DNA from: Bacteroidales bacterium
GTDB taxonomy: Bacteria; Bacteroidota; Bacteroidia; Bacteroidales; UBA3824
NCBI GenBank assembly: GCA_016286055.1
Contig: JAEERW010000022.1
Span: 1 to 41,285 of the forward strand
Length of the DNA: 41,285 nt
Reading direction: 5' to 3'
Within the stretch, counting starts at the first letter, position 1, and each line of letters begins with the position of its first letter. A program made the position numbers and the translations under genes. Of the stretch, positions 15,305 to 23,298 are shown piece by piece. Under the pieces are notes generated by a model. The model was not told where the DNA came from, did no database searches, and worked only from the letters and a program-made list of their open reading frames with translations.

Positions 15305-16078
15305 ATGAAAAAAATATTATTAGCAATTGCAGTTTTGATGGCTGCGTATTCGGTTGATGCTCAAAGCCTTTCTGGTAGAGACATTATTAAAAAAGTAAAG
15401 GATAATCCTGATGGTGATACTCGCTATTCAAAGTTGGATTTGGTTTTGGAAAAGTCCAACGGTTCAAAACGTGAACGCAAGGTGGAATCTTGGGCTATGG
15501 ACATAGGCGAGGATACCAAGACGATGATGTTTTTCACCTATCCCGGCGATGTTAAGGGTACGGGTTTTCTCACTTGGAACTACGACGAAATTGGCAAGGA
15601 CGACGACAAATGGCTCTATATGCCCGCCCTCAAAAAGACCCGCCGTATCAGCGGAAGTTCCTCTAAAACAGACTATTTTATGGGTACTGACTTCACTTAC
15701 GACGATATGGGAGACCGCAACATCGATGAAGACGATCACAAGTTTTTAATAATGGAAACAATCGATGGTAAAGAATGTTATGTGGTTGAATCTGTTCCCA
15801 AGGATAAACGAGAAATATATTCAAAACGCATTTCGTGGATTCGCAAAGATTGTTTTATGGGCGTAAAAGTGGAGTATTATGATAAACTTGGCAAACTTCA
15901 CAGAGTATTGAACATCAGCGATATAAAACAAGTTCAAGGTTTTTGGACTCGCGGCAAAATGGTGATGGAAAACGTTCAGACCAAGCATAAAACAGTTCTT
16001 ACTTTTTCTGATATTAAATACAATTTGAAGATTGATGCAGATTTGTTTACAGTTTCTAAATTAGAAAAAGGTTTGTAA
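15305..16078 (+). CDS. LolA-like outer-membrane lipoprotein-sorting family protein (DUF1329 type)
   Basis: 257 aa with a signal peptide (cleavage near VDAQ-S, residue ~19-20). The mature protein follows the LolA_like pattern of RND-linked periplasmic proteins: [13 protein letters not shown] at the start, [21 protein letters not shown], then [34 protein letters not shown], a segment strongly conserved in this family. The fold is a half-barrel with a hydrophobic cavity. It probably receives a hydrophobic substrate from the RND exporter and carries it to the outer membrane. It lies between the RND gene and the DUF1302-type barrel, with only a 1-base gap to the latter. Confidence 0.85.
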   Translation: MKKILLAIAVLMAAYSVDAQSLSGRDIIKKVKDNPDGDTRYSKLDLVLEKSNGSKRERKVESWAMDIGEDTKTMMFFTYPGDVKGTGFLTWNYDEIGKDDDKWLYMPALKKTRRISGSSSKTDYFMGTDFTYDDMGDRNIDEDDHKFLIMETIDGKECYVVESVPKDKREIYSKRISWIRKDCFMGVKVEYYDKLGKLHRVLNISDIKQVQGFWTRGKMVMENVQTKHKTVLTFSDIKYNLKIDADLFTVSKLEKGL

Positions 16079-16079
16079 A

Positions 16080-17306
16080 ATGAAAGTACTTTTTTTCTGT
16101 CTTTCAATGATATTCTCCGTCGCAGCGTTTGCACAAGACGGCGACGGAGATTTCAAAGTAAAAGTCAAGGGTTTTGCCGACACTTACCACGCCGTAAGGT
16201 GCGATAAACCAAATGATTGGATGTCGTCACGTACAAGGCTTAGAGGCGAACTTTCTTTGGCTAAAAACCATACTGAACTTTTCTTTTCGGCGAACGCTGT
16301 TTACAATACCTTAATTAGTGATTATTCTGGTTTTAAAATCCGTGAACTGTTTGTTTCTCAGACTTTTGGAGGTTTTGAACTCCGTGCTGGGCGACAGATT
16401 ATCACTTGGGGGGTAGCAGATGCTTTGCGCCTTACCGATTTGGTGTCGCCGATGGATTACAGCGAGTTTCTTGCGCAAGATTACGACGATATTCGCATTC
16501 CCGAAAATGCTTTGCGTTTGAAGTTTTCAAAAAATTCGTTTTCGGCTGAGGCATTGGCAGTTCCTGTAATTGAAACATTTGATTTGCCAATAGATGTCCG
16601 CAATCCGTGGGCAATCTCAATCACTGGCAACGATTCAATTATTGCTGACGAAAAACCCGATTTCAAAATCGAAAATATGGAGTTTGGCGGTCGCCTATCG
16701 TGGTTTCTAAGTGGAGTAGATTTTTCGTTATCGGCATTGCGGACTTACAACAAAATGCCGGTTTATTCAATTCTCTATCTCTCACCAAATGAGAAACTTA
16801 TTGCAATTCCGCAGCACGAGCGGATGACAATGACGGGTTTTGATTTTTCTGTTCCTCTTGGCAAGTTTGTGTTCCGTGGTGAATTTGCAGAATATTTCAA
16901 TGAGGCTCAGCAACCTGTGGTTAATGTTGCTCCCGTATCAAAAAACACTTCCAATGCCCTTCTCGGCATCGACGTTTATCCCGGAGGTGATTGGAATCTC
17001 AGTTTTCAGTATGCCCACAAGTACATCGCAAGTTACGATGCGGCAGTCATCAACGGTTATCGCAACTCAGGAACGGCAACGGTCAGAGTTTCAAAAGATT
17101 TGTTCCGTTCCACCCTCAATATCAACACCTTTGCCTATATCGACGTAACCAACGGCGGAGTTTACGACCGAACAACGTTCGACTATGCCGTCAACGATAT
17201 GATGCACATCTCGCTCGGTTTTGATTATTTCAACGCCGATAAAGGAACATTTAAAATGTACGACAAAAATACCGAGATTTGGGCTAAGGTCAAAGTTAGT
17301 TTCTGA
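16080..17306 (+). CDS. DUF1302-type outer-membrane beta-barrel protein
   Basis: 408 aa, signal peptide to about FAQ-D (residue 19). The mature protein is a string of beta strands, with LRAGRQIITWGVADALRLTDLVSPMDYSEF as the DUF1302-like signature, and ends in a strand closing with Phe (IWAKVKVSF), the usual outer-membrane barrel end. RND + LolA-like/DUF1329 + DUF1302 genes recur together in many Gram-negatives, and this barrel is likely the outer-membrane station of that path. The start codon comes 1 base after the stop of the LolA-like gene. Confidence 0.8.
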   Translation: MKVLFFCLSMIFSVAAFAQDGDGDFKVKVKGFADTYHAVRCDKPNDWMSSRTRLRGELSLAKNHTELFFSANAVYNTLISDYSGFKIRELFVSQTFGGFELRAGRQIITWGVADALRLTDLVSPMDYSEFLAQDYDDIRIPENALRLKFSKNSFSAEALAVPVIETFDLPIDVRNPWAISITGNDSIIADEKPDFKIENMEFGGRLSWFLSGVDFSLSALRTYNKMPVYSILYLSPNEKLIAIPQHERMTMTGFDFSVPLGKFVFRGEFAEYFNEAQQPVVNVAPVSKNTSNALLGIDVYPGGDWNLSFQYAHKYIASYDAAVINGYRNSGTATVRVSKDLFRSTLNINTFAYIDVTNGGVYDRTTFDYAVNDMMHISLGFDYFNADKGTFKMYDKNTEIWAKVKVSF

Positions 17307-17333
17307 TAGTTAATCAATTAAATATCATAAAAA

Positions 17334-17714
17334 ATGGACAGAAAAATTAAAATTATTGTATTTTGGATTCTCACAATTGGAGGATTTCTAACTCACACAT
17401 TAACAGACGCAATGCCCGCTTTTTGGGGAGAAAGTATTGCCGCTATGCAACCACCTGCATCTACGGGTATGATTTCATTTATGATGATTTTTACCTATTT
17501 ACTACCCACAATTGCCATTCTGTTAGTTATTTATGGAGGAAAAACTTGTAAAACAATTAATGCTGTTTTGGCTTGCATAATGGCACTTTTTACAGTTTTT
17601 CATATGTCTGAACTCATTGAAGAGTTCAATGCTGCTCAACTTGTAATTATGCCTATGATGGCTGTAATTGCTATGATTATGGCAAAAGAATCTTTTAAAC
17701 TCAGAAAAGAATAA
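17334..17714 (+). CDS. Small four-helix membrane protein
   Basis: 126 aa, four predicted membrane helices (8-25, ~46-66, ~74-92, ~100-117), no signal peptide. I do not recognise the family. Its stop overlaps the start of the first ABC gene (TAATG), so it is translationally coupled to it and may be a small subunit or modulator of the ABC transporter. Confidence 0.75.
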   Translation: MDRKIKIIVFWILTIGGFLTHTLTDAMPAFWGESIAAMQPPASTGMISFMMIFTYLLPTIAILLVIYGGKTCKTINAVLACIMALFTVFHMSELIEEFNAAQLVIMPMMAVIAMIMAKESFKLRKE

Positions 17715-19483
17715 TGAAAAATAAATCAAATCTTCTAAGATTGATGGATTTTGCAGGTGGTTATAAATTTTTTACCATCGGCTCCATCGTTTTGGCTGCG
17801 GTGAGCGCGTGTCTTGCGCTTGTTCCATTCGTTTATGTTTGGAAAATTGTGGACGAAGTGCTTACTGTAATGCCCGATTTTAGCAAGGCGCAACACATTG
17901 AAGATTACGGTATTACAGCCGTTAAATATTCAGTAAACGCAATGTGCATCTACTTTATGGCGTTGGCGTGTTCGCATTTGGGAGGATTCCGAACTGTGGC
18001 AAATATCCGCAAAAAATGCGTTGCCAAAGTGCTCCGTATGCCCTTGGGACACGTTGAAAATGAGGGTAGTGGCAAAATTCGTAAAATCATCGTTGATTCA
18101 ACCGCGGCTATGGACAATTATCTCGAACATATTTTGCCCGACCGCACGGTGGCTATTACCACGCCAATTGCAATGATTACACTTTTGATGTATTTTGATT
18201 GGAAAATTGGCCTTATGTGCCTTGCAACCACTATTTTAGGTTTTATAATTATGTATGCCTTTATGGTGGGTCCGCAACTAAAAAAAGATATGGAGGCTTA
18301 TAATATCGCTCTCGAAAATATGACCAAGGAAGCCGTTGAATATGTGCGCGGTATGCCGGTTGTAAAGACCTTTGGACAGTCGGTTTTTTCATTTAAAAAA
18401 CTCAAAAAGGCTATCGACGATTATGCCAAGTTTACAATTAGTTACACCGAGCGTTTCAGGGTTTCGATGACCTCGTTTACGGTTGTAATCAACTCTGCGT
18501 TTGCAATTTTGATTGCCGTTGCGCTCTATTATGGTTCTTCTTCCGCCGATCACGAATTTTTCTCTAACCTGATGTTCTATATAATTTTTACGCCAATTAT
18601 CGGTGTAACTCTCCACAAAGTGATGTACTCGTCGGAGGCGGATATGATTGTGGGAAACGCATTTGCAAGGATTGACACAGTTCTTGATGTTCCCGAAACC
18701 AAAGAATCCAATAATCCAAAAATTCCTAATGATTTTTCAGTGGAGTTTAGCAATGTAACATTCCGTTACCAAGATTCAACCAAAAATGCTGTTGATGGAA
18801 TTTCTGTGAAAATACCCGCAGGTTCGCAAGTTGCATTTGTTGGACCTTCGGGAGGCGGAAAAACCACCTCAGCAAGTCTTGTATCTCGGTTTTGGGATGT
18901 TACTGATGGCAAAATTTTAATAGGTGGAGTTGATGTAAAAGATATTCCGCAAGCAAAACTTTCCGAAATTGTCTCGTTTGTTTTTCAGGATAGCAAATTA
19001 TTGAAAACAAGCATTTTAGACAATGTAAGAATGGCAAAACCCGATGCCACAGAGCAAGAGGTAATGGATGTTTTGAACCGTGCTCAATGTGCCGACATTA
19101 TTGCCAAATTGCCTGACGGAATCAACACAATTATCGGCAGCAAAGGCACTTATCTCAGCGGTGGCGAACAGCAACGCATTGCTATTGCGCGAGTTATGCT
19201 ACGCAACACTCCAATTCTTATCCTCGACGAGGCTACTGCATTTGCCGACCCCGAAAACGAGGAAAAAGTGTTGAAGGCTTTTGACGAAATATCTAAGGAT
19301 AAGACAGTTATCAAAATTGCACACCGTCTTTCTACTGTTGTTGACTGCAATCAAATTTTCGTCCTCAACGAAGGCAAAATCATAGAAAATGGTACACATC
19401 AGCAACTTATATCGCAAAACGGAATGTATTCAAAGATGTTTGGCGATTATCAGAAATCGGTGGAATGGAAAATTATCAATTGA
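17714..19483 (+). CDS. ABC transporter, fused permease-ATPase, first subunit
   Basis: 589 aa: six-helix type IV exporter-fold membrane domain (~20-310) and C-terminal nucleotide-binding domain. Walker A GPSGGGKTT (377-385), signature LSGGE (481-485), Walker B ILILDE (501-506) and the switch His in KIAHRLST are all intact. The D-loop reads AFADPE (509-514) in place of SALDxE, a feature I associate with the siderophore-type pairs (IrtAB/YbtPQ class). With the next gene it should form a heterodimer. The regulon promoter and position suggest import or export of an iron-related or hydrophobic small molecule. Confidence 0.85.
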   Translation: MKNKSNLLRLMDFAGGYKFFTIGSIVLAAVSACLALVPFVYVWKIVDEVLTVMPDFSKAQHIEDYGITAVKYSVNAMCIYFMALACSHLGGFRTVANIRKKCVAKVLRMPLGHVENEGSGKIRKIIVDSTAAMDNYLEHILPDRTVAITTPIAMITLLMYFDWKIGLMCLATTILGFIIMYAFMVGPQLKKDMEAYNIALENMTKEAVEYVRGMPVVKTFGQSVFSFKKLKKAIDDYAKFTISYTERFRVSMTSFTVVINSAFAILIAVALYYGSSSADHEFFSNLMFYIIFTPIIGVTLHKVMYSSEADMIVGNAFARIDTVLDVPETKESNNPKIPNDFSVEFSNVTFRYQDSTKNAVDGISVKIPAGSQVAFVGPSGGGKTTSASLVSRFWDVTDGKILIGGVDVKDIPQAKLSEIVSFVFQDSKLLKTSILDNVRMAKPDATEQEVMDVLNRAQCADIIAKLPDGINTIIGSKGTYLSGGEQQRIAIARVMLRNTPILILDEATAFADPENEEKVLKAFDEISKDKTVIKIAHRLSTVVDCNQIFVLNEGKIIENGTHQQLISQNGMYSKMFGDYQKSVEWKIIN

Positions 19484-19590
19484 CAATGGACAATTGATAA
19501 TTGACAATGAAAAATAAATAAACACAGACAATTAACAATAACCATTGGCAATTGAATAATAATTGTCAATTGTCAACTGTCAATTATAAA
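19484..19590. repeat. AT-rich foldback of aattgaca units between ABC genes
   Basis: The left side has aattgacaatggacaattga and the right side runs tcaattgtcaactgtcaatt, so the tract can fold into a long imperfect hairpin between two co-transcribed genes. It may set the expression ratio of the two subunits; nothing in the sequence proves this. Confidence 0.6.
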
Positions 19591-19595
19591 TTATT

Positions 19596-21233
19596 ATGAA
19601 AAACTTTAAACAAAAATATGCCCTTTCAGACGAGGGTGCACGGTCGATGGTGATTGCATCTGTTGCAAATATTTTTTACAATCTGATGCTTTTTTCACCA
19701 GTTTTGTTGCTCTATTTTTTGGTTCAGGACATTATGAACGGAACTATTGAAGGCAGAGCAACATTCTATATCACAGGTATTTGCATTTGGATTGTGCTGA
19801 TGGCTGTTACCACTGTTATTCAGTACGACACATCTTATTTTTCTACCTACAAAGAGAGCGGCGTAAGGCGTATCTCGTTGGCAGAAAAACTCCGTCGGTT
19901 GCCGTTGTCGTTTTTTGCAAAAAAAGACAGCGCAGATCTTACCTCCACAATTATGGACGACGCGGCGCAGATTGAACAGGCTTCGTCGCACTTTATTCCG
20001 CAGTTTATTGGCTCAATAGCAAGTACTTGCGTGTTGGCAATATGTCTCTTTTTTGTTAATTGGAAAATGGCTTTGGCGGCGGTTTGGGTGCTTCCTGTCT
20101 GCCTTACAATTGTGGCTTTTTCGCGAAAAGTTCAGTACCGTTTGGGCAAAAAAACAAGCGGTGCAACCGTAGAAATGACCGAAAAAATTCAGGAATGTTT
20201 GGAAACTGTTCGAGACCTTCGTCAAAACAATGCCCAAGATAGTTATTATCAAGAAGTTGAATCTAAAATTAAAAACGTTGAAAAACGCAAAATTTGGAGT
20301 GAACTTGGCACAGGCATTTTTGTTACCAATGCCGAAATGATTCTTAAATTTGGAATCGCCACTACCGCTCTTGTAGGTGCAATGCTCTTAAAATCAGGTG
20401 AATTGGGAGTGTTGGAATTTTTCTTGTTCTTGATTATTGCATCGCGACTTTACAATCCGCTCACCACTTCGCTCGAACATTTTGCCGCCATAATCGCGCT
20501 TGATGTCAGCTGCGAACGTCTCAACGACATTCTTCAACATAAAGAGCAAACCGGCACCGAGGAACTTAAAGTAAATGGCGGAGATATTGTGTTTGAGGAT
20601 GTTAAGTTCTCGTATCAAGATGGCAAAAAGATTCTAGACGGCGTTTCGTTCACTGCAAAACAGGGCGAAGTTACGGCATTGATTGGTCCTTCGGGCAGCG
20701 GCAAAACCACTGTTTCGCGACTTGCTGCAAGGTTTTGGGATATTGATTCGGGCAAAATAACTGTTGGCGGTCAGGATATTTCAAAAGTTGACACTGAAAC
20801 ACTTATGAGTCTTTACTCTATTGTTTTTCAAGATGTTACATTGTTTAACAACACTGTTTTGGAAAACATTCGTATTGGCGACAAAAACGCCACCGACGAA
20901 CAGGTAAAAGCCGCAGCCGAACTTGCCAACTGCACCGAATTTGTTGAAAATCTGCCTGATAAGTGGAATACAATAATTGGTGAAAACGGCAAAAAACTCT
21001 CCGGCGGCGAACGTCAGCGAATTTCCATTGCCCGTGCATTTCTCAAAAACGCTCCAATAATTCTTCTCGACGAAGCATCCGCCTCATTAGACGTAGAAAA
21101 CGAGACACTTATCCAACAATCGCTTTCAAAACTAATCAAAGGCAAAACCGTCCTCGTAATCGCTCATCGTATGCGCACCGTACAAGGCGCAAACAAGATT
21201 ATCACTATCAAGGATGGAAAAGCAATTGCATAG
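19596..21233 (+). CDS. ABC transporter, fused permease-ATPase, second subunit
   Basis: 545 aa with the same layout as its partner but a shorter N-terminus. Walker A GPSGSGKTT (364-372), LSGGERQR, Walker B IILLDEAS followed by a normal D-loop ASLDVE, and switch His in VIAHRMRT. Both sites keep their glutamate, so neither subunit is obviously ATPase-dead, but the D-loops differ between the two. It is the last gene of the 12886-21233 operon and is closed by a strong terminator. Confidence 0.85.
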   Translation: MKNFKQKYALSDEGARSMVIASVANIFYNLMLFSPVLLLYFLVQDIMNGTIEGRATFYITGICIWIVLMAVTTVIQYDTSYFSTYKESGVRRISLAEKLRRLPLSFFAKKDSADLTSTIMDDAAQIEQASSHFIPQFIGSIASTCVLAICLFFVNWKMALAAVWVLPVCLTIVAFSRKVQYRLGKKTSGATVEMTEKIQECLETVRDLRQNNAQDSYYQEVESKIKNVEKRKIWSELGTGIFVTNAEMILKFGIATTALVGAMLLKSGELGVLEFFLFLIIASRLYNPLTTSLEHFAAIIALDVSCERLNDILQHKEQTGTEELKVNGGDIVFEDVKFSYQDGKKILDGVSFTAKQGEVTALIGPSGSGKTTVSRLAARFWDIDSGKITVGGQDISKVDTETLMSLYSIVFQDVTLFNNTVLENIRIGDKNATDEQVKAAAELANCTEFVENLPDKWNTIIGENGKKLSGGERQRISIARAFLKNAPIILLDEASASLDVENETLIQQSLSKLIKGKTVLVIAHRMRTVQGANKIITIKDGKAIA

Positions 21234-21256
21234 TAGTAGTTTTTTTGAGTTTATAA

Positions 21257-21290
21257 AAAAAAATCGGCGTGATTTCGCGCCGATTTTTTT
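21257..21290. terminator. Bidirectional intrinsic terminator
   Basis: A 13-bp perfect stem: 21257-21269 (aaaaaaatcggcg) and 21278-21290, with an 8-nt loop. The A and T runs give a U-tract on both strands. It sits between two convergent operons ending at 21233 and 21304. Confidence 0.9.
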
Positions 21291-21303
21291 ATGCTTTTCT
21301 TTT

Positions 21304-21678
21304 TTATCTTTTGCTATTGTAATAATCCACAGCCACTTGTACATTCTTTGTTAATGCCTTGCTTGTGTATGTGGCACCAGATACTGCGTCTATTGAGTTG
21401 ATTTGGTTTATGTTGATGCCGTTGAATTTGGGCAGCATCTGATTTTCTACACGCTCTAAATATGACGGTGTTTCTTGGTTTTGAAGTATTTTAACCGATT
21501 GAATTTCATCACCTTTGATGATTACGCTTATAGGCAGTCTGCCTGCGTATCCGCGTATCTCTTTGCCTAATTCTAATGTGTTGATTGTGTACGAATTGTC
21601 GTCATTCTTGGTCATATTTTTGTCGCTGCACGATGAAGCAAAGGCGGCAAATGCAAGTAATAAAATTTTGTATTTCAT
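21304..21678 (-). CDS. FMN-binding (flavinylated) lipoprotein
   Basis: 124 aa. The signal ends in ASSC with lipidated Cys17. The mature part is an FMN_bind domain: RLPISVIIKGDEIQSVKIL, then IDAVSGATYTSKALTKNV. D97-A-V-S-G-A-T103 is the ApbE recognition motif, with Thr103 the expected site of covalent FMN attachment. Such domains pass electrons outside the cytoplasm. It is the last gene of the TonB-receptor operon, 12 bp after the DUF6850-like gene, which suggests a reductive step (for example ferric to ferrous) linked to uptake. No ApbE or electron-supply module is present in the window, so these must be encoded elsewhere. Confidence 0.85.
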   Translation of the reverse strand: MKYKILLLAFAAFASSCSDKNMTKNDDNSYTINTLELGKEIRGYAGRLPISVIIKGDEIQSVKILQNQETPSYLERVENQMLPKFNGININQINSIDAVSGATYTSKALTKNVQVAVDYYNSKR

Positions 21679-21690
21679 TATTTTATGTGT

Positions 21691-23298
21691 TTAAAATTTT
21701 ACAAAAACAGACAAATTTATGTATTTTTCGTTGTGCTTGTCGGCTTGTTTGCTAATCATCGGGCAAACAGAATCGTAACCAACTGTTTTGGTATATTCTA
21801 CATCGCTGAGACGATTGCCCGATACAATAAAACCGTTTACCCTTGTTCCAATAGAGAATTTTTGAAAACTATAAACGTATTCAAACTCAGCATTAAAGGC
21901 ATCGTATTCGGCTGAAAAATAGGCGTATGGCGCAAAACACGTTTGAAAATCAACGTGCGGAATCGCATTGTTTTTGATTTCTACATCGTAATTGTTTTTA
22001 ACTGAAATTTGACGGCTGTATTTAAATCCAATGTCAAATCTTTGTTTATGGTTTGGGGTTTTAAAACAAAAATCGGTCTTGAAATCAGGAGTAACATTCA
22101 GATTTTTAATCTTATATGCATACTTTGAATTGGTTTCCTTACGGCAAAGAACAATGGCACCTAATTCAAAACCGATTTCGTTATCACCAATGAAAAGAGC
22201 AAATCTTAAAGAGTTGTTGCTAATTATGTTAGAGAATTTATAATTTTGTTCATCGGCTATTTTTCTATAATCGTAAGTAGAATTTGCTTCGTCGGTGATG
22301 TATTTTTCTAAAATATTTTCATACCCTTTGCGATTCAGAATGTCGGTAAAACTATATAATTTAATATCAAATCCTCTACCGTGATAAGCCACCGACATTG
22401 ATGGTGAAATTGTGTGGGTGTGAGTGTTGTACAACTGCATTATGTCGCTCTCCTCGGTGTACATTTTTTTATAGTCGTAATTGAGGATTCCCTTAATGGT
22501 AAATCGTTTATTTTCAGACGATAGAAATGATATTTCCGCTCCTGCGTTGTTGATATAGTACATTCGAGAAACGCCAAATGCCACTACGCTTTCTTTGGTG
22601 TCGTAGAGTCCAAAACCGTATATCACAAAAAAACGCTGCTGCTCGCCGGGACGCCAATATCGGTCGTGAAGATATTGCTTGTTTCGCATATAGTAACCGC
22701 TGAACATAAGGGCGTTACCATTGTTGAAAACCTTTCCCGAACTTAATTTGAATGTAAGAAAAGTGGTATTGTTGAGCACACGCGGGTCGGTGAGACGGTA
22801 CGCCTGTTCACCAAGAAACGAAAAGTCGAAACCAAAATGCCAATTTCCTGATTTTTTGGCATATCCGCCTTGTGCACAATAAGTTTCAAAACTGCTGTCG
22901 CCGCCTGTGGAGTCGGTGATGATATACGGCAGGTAGAGTTCGGGAAAACGCATAGCGTTCCACGATATTCCGCGGTCTTTGCCGTTGGCGTAGAAACATT
23001 TACCATTGAGAATGCCGTATTTTCCGTAATCCTTAACACCCGAGCCGCTTATTCTACTTTCGTAGTGGTTTTTGCCTTGATACACAAGGAAATCGCCATC
23101 TGTTTTGTCATTGAGGTACGATGCTACAATCTCTGCCGACGAACAATCGGAAGTGTCGTTCAGGTATTGCTTATTGACGGTGTAGAAACTTGCCGTTTGT
23201 GATAATTTATTATAAAGTATATCATCGTCCTTGGTTTGCGAATAGACGGTTGTTGCAATGATAATTGAAGATATAATTATTAAGAATTTGCGAATCAT
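21691..23298 (-). CDS. Outer-membrane barrel protein, DUF6850-like
   Basis: 535 aa with a signal peptide (cleavage near VYSQ-T, residue ~21). The rest is beta-rich with repeated aromatic strands and ends in YINLSVFVKF, a barrel-closing strand. The pairing with a DUF4876 lipoprotein and a TonB receptor is the known context of DUF6850 barrels. The start overlaps the stop of the TonB receptor gene by 4 bp (ATGA), indicating translational coupling. The DUF name is from context and general pattern, not from a search. Confidence 0.7.
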   Translation of the reverse strand: MIRKFLIIISSIIIATTVYSQTKDDDILYNKLSQTASFYTVNKQYLNDTSDCSSAEIVASYLNDKTDGDFLVYQGKNHYESRISGSGVKDYGKYGILNGKCFYANGKDRGISWNAMRFPELYLPYIITDSTGGDSSFETYCAQGGYAKKSGNWHFGFDFSFLGEQAYRLTDPRVLNNTTFLTFKLSSGKVFNNGNALMFSGYYMRNKQYLHDRYWRPGEQQRFFVIYGFGLYDTKESVVAFGVSRMYYINNAGAEISFLSSENKRFTIKGILNYDYKKMYTEESDIMQLYNTHTHTISPSMSVAYHGRGFDIKLYSFTDILNRKGYENILEKYITDEANSTYDYRKIADEQNYKFSNIISNNSLRFALFIGDNEIGFELGAIVLCRKETNSKYAYKIKNLNVTPDFKTDFCFKTPNHKQRFDIGFKYSRQISVKNNYDVEIKNNAIPHVDFQTCFAPYAYFSAEYDAFNAEFEYVYSFQKFSIGTRVNGFIVSGNRLSDVEYTKTVGYDSVCPMISKQADKHNEKYINLSVFVKF

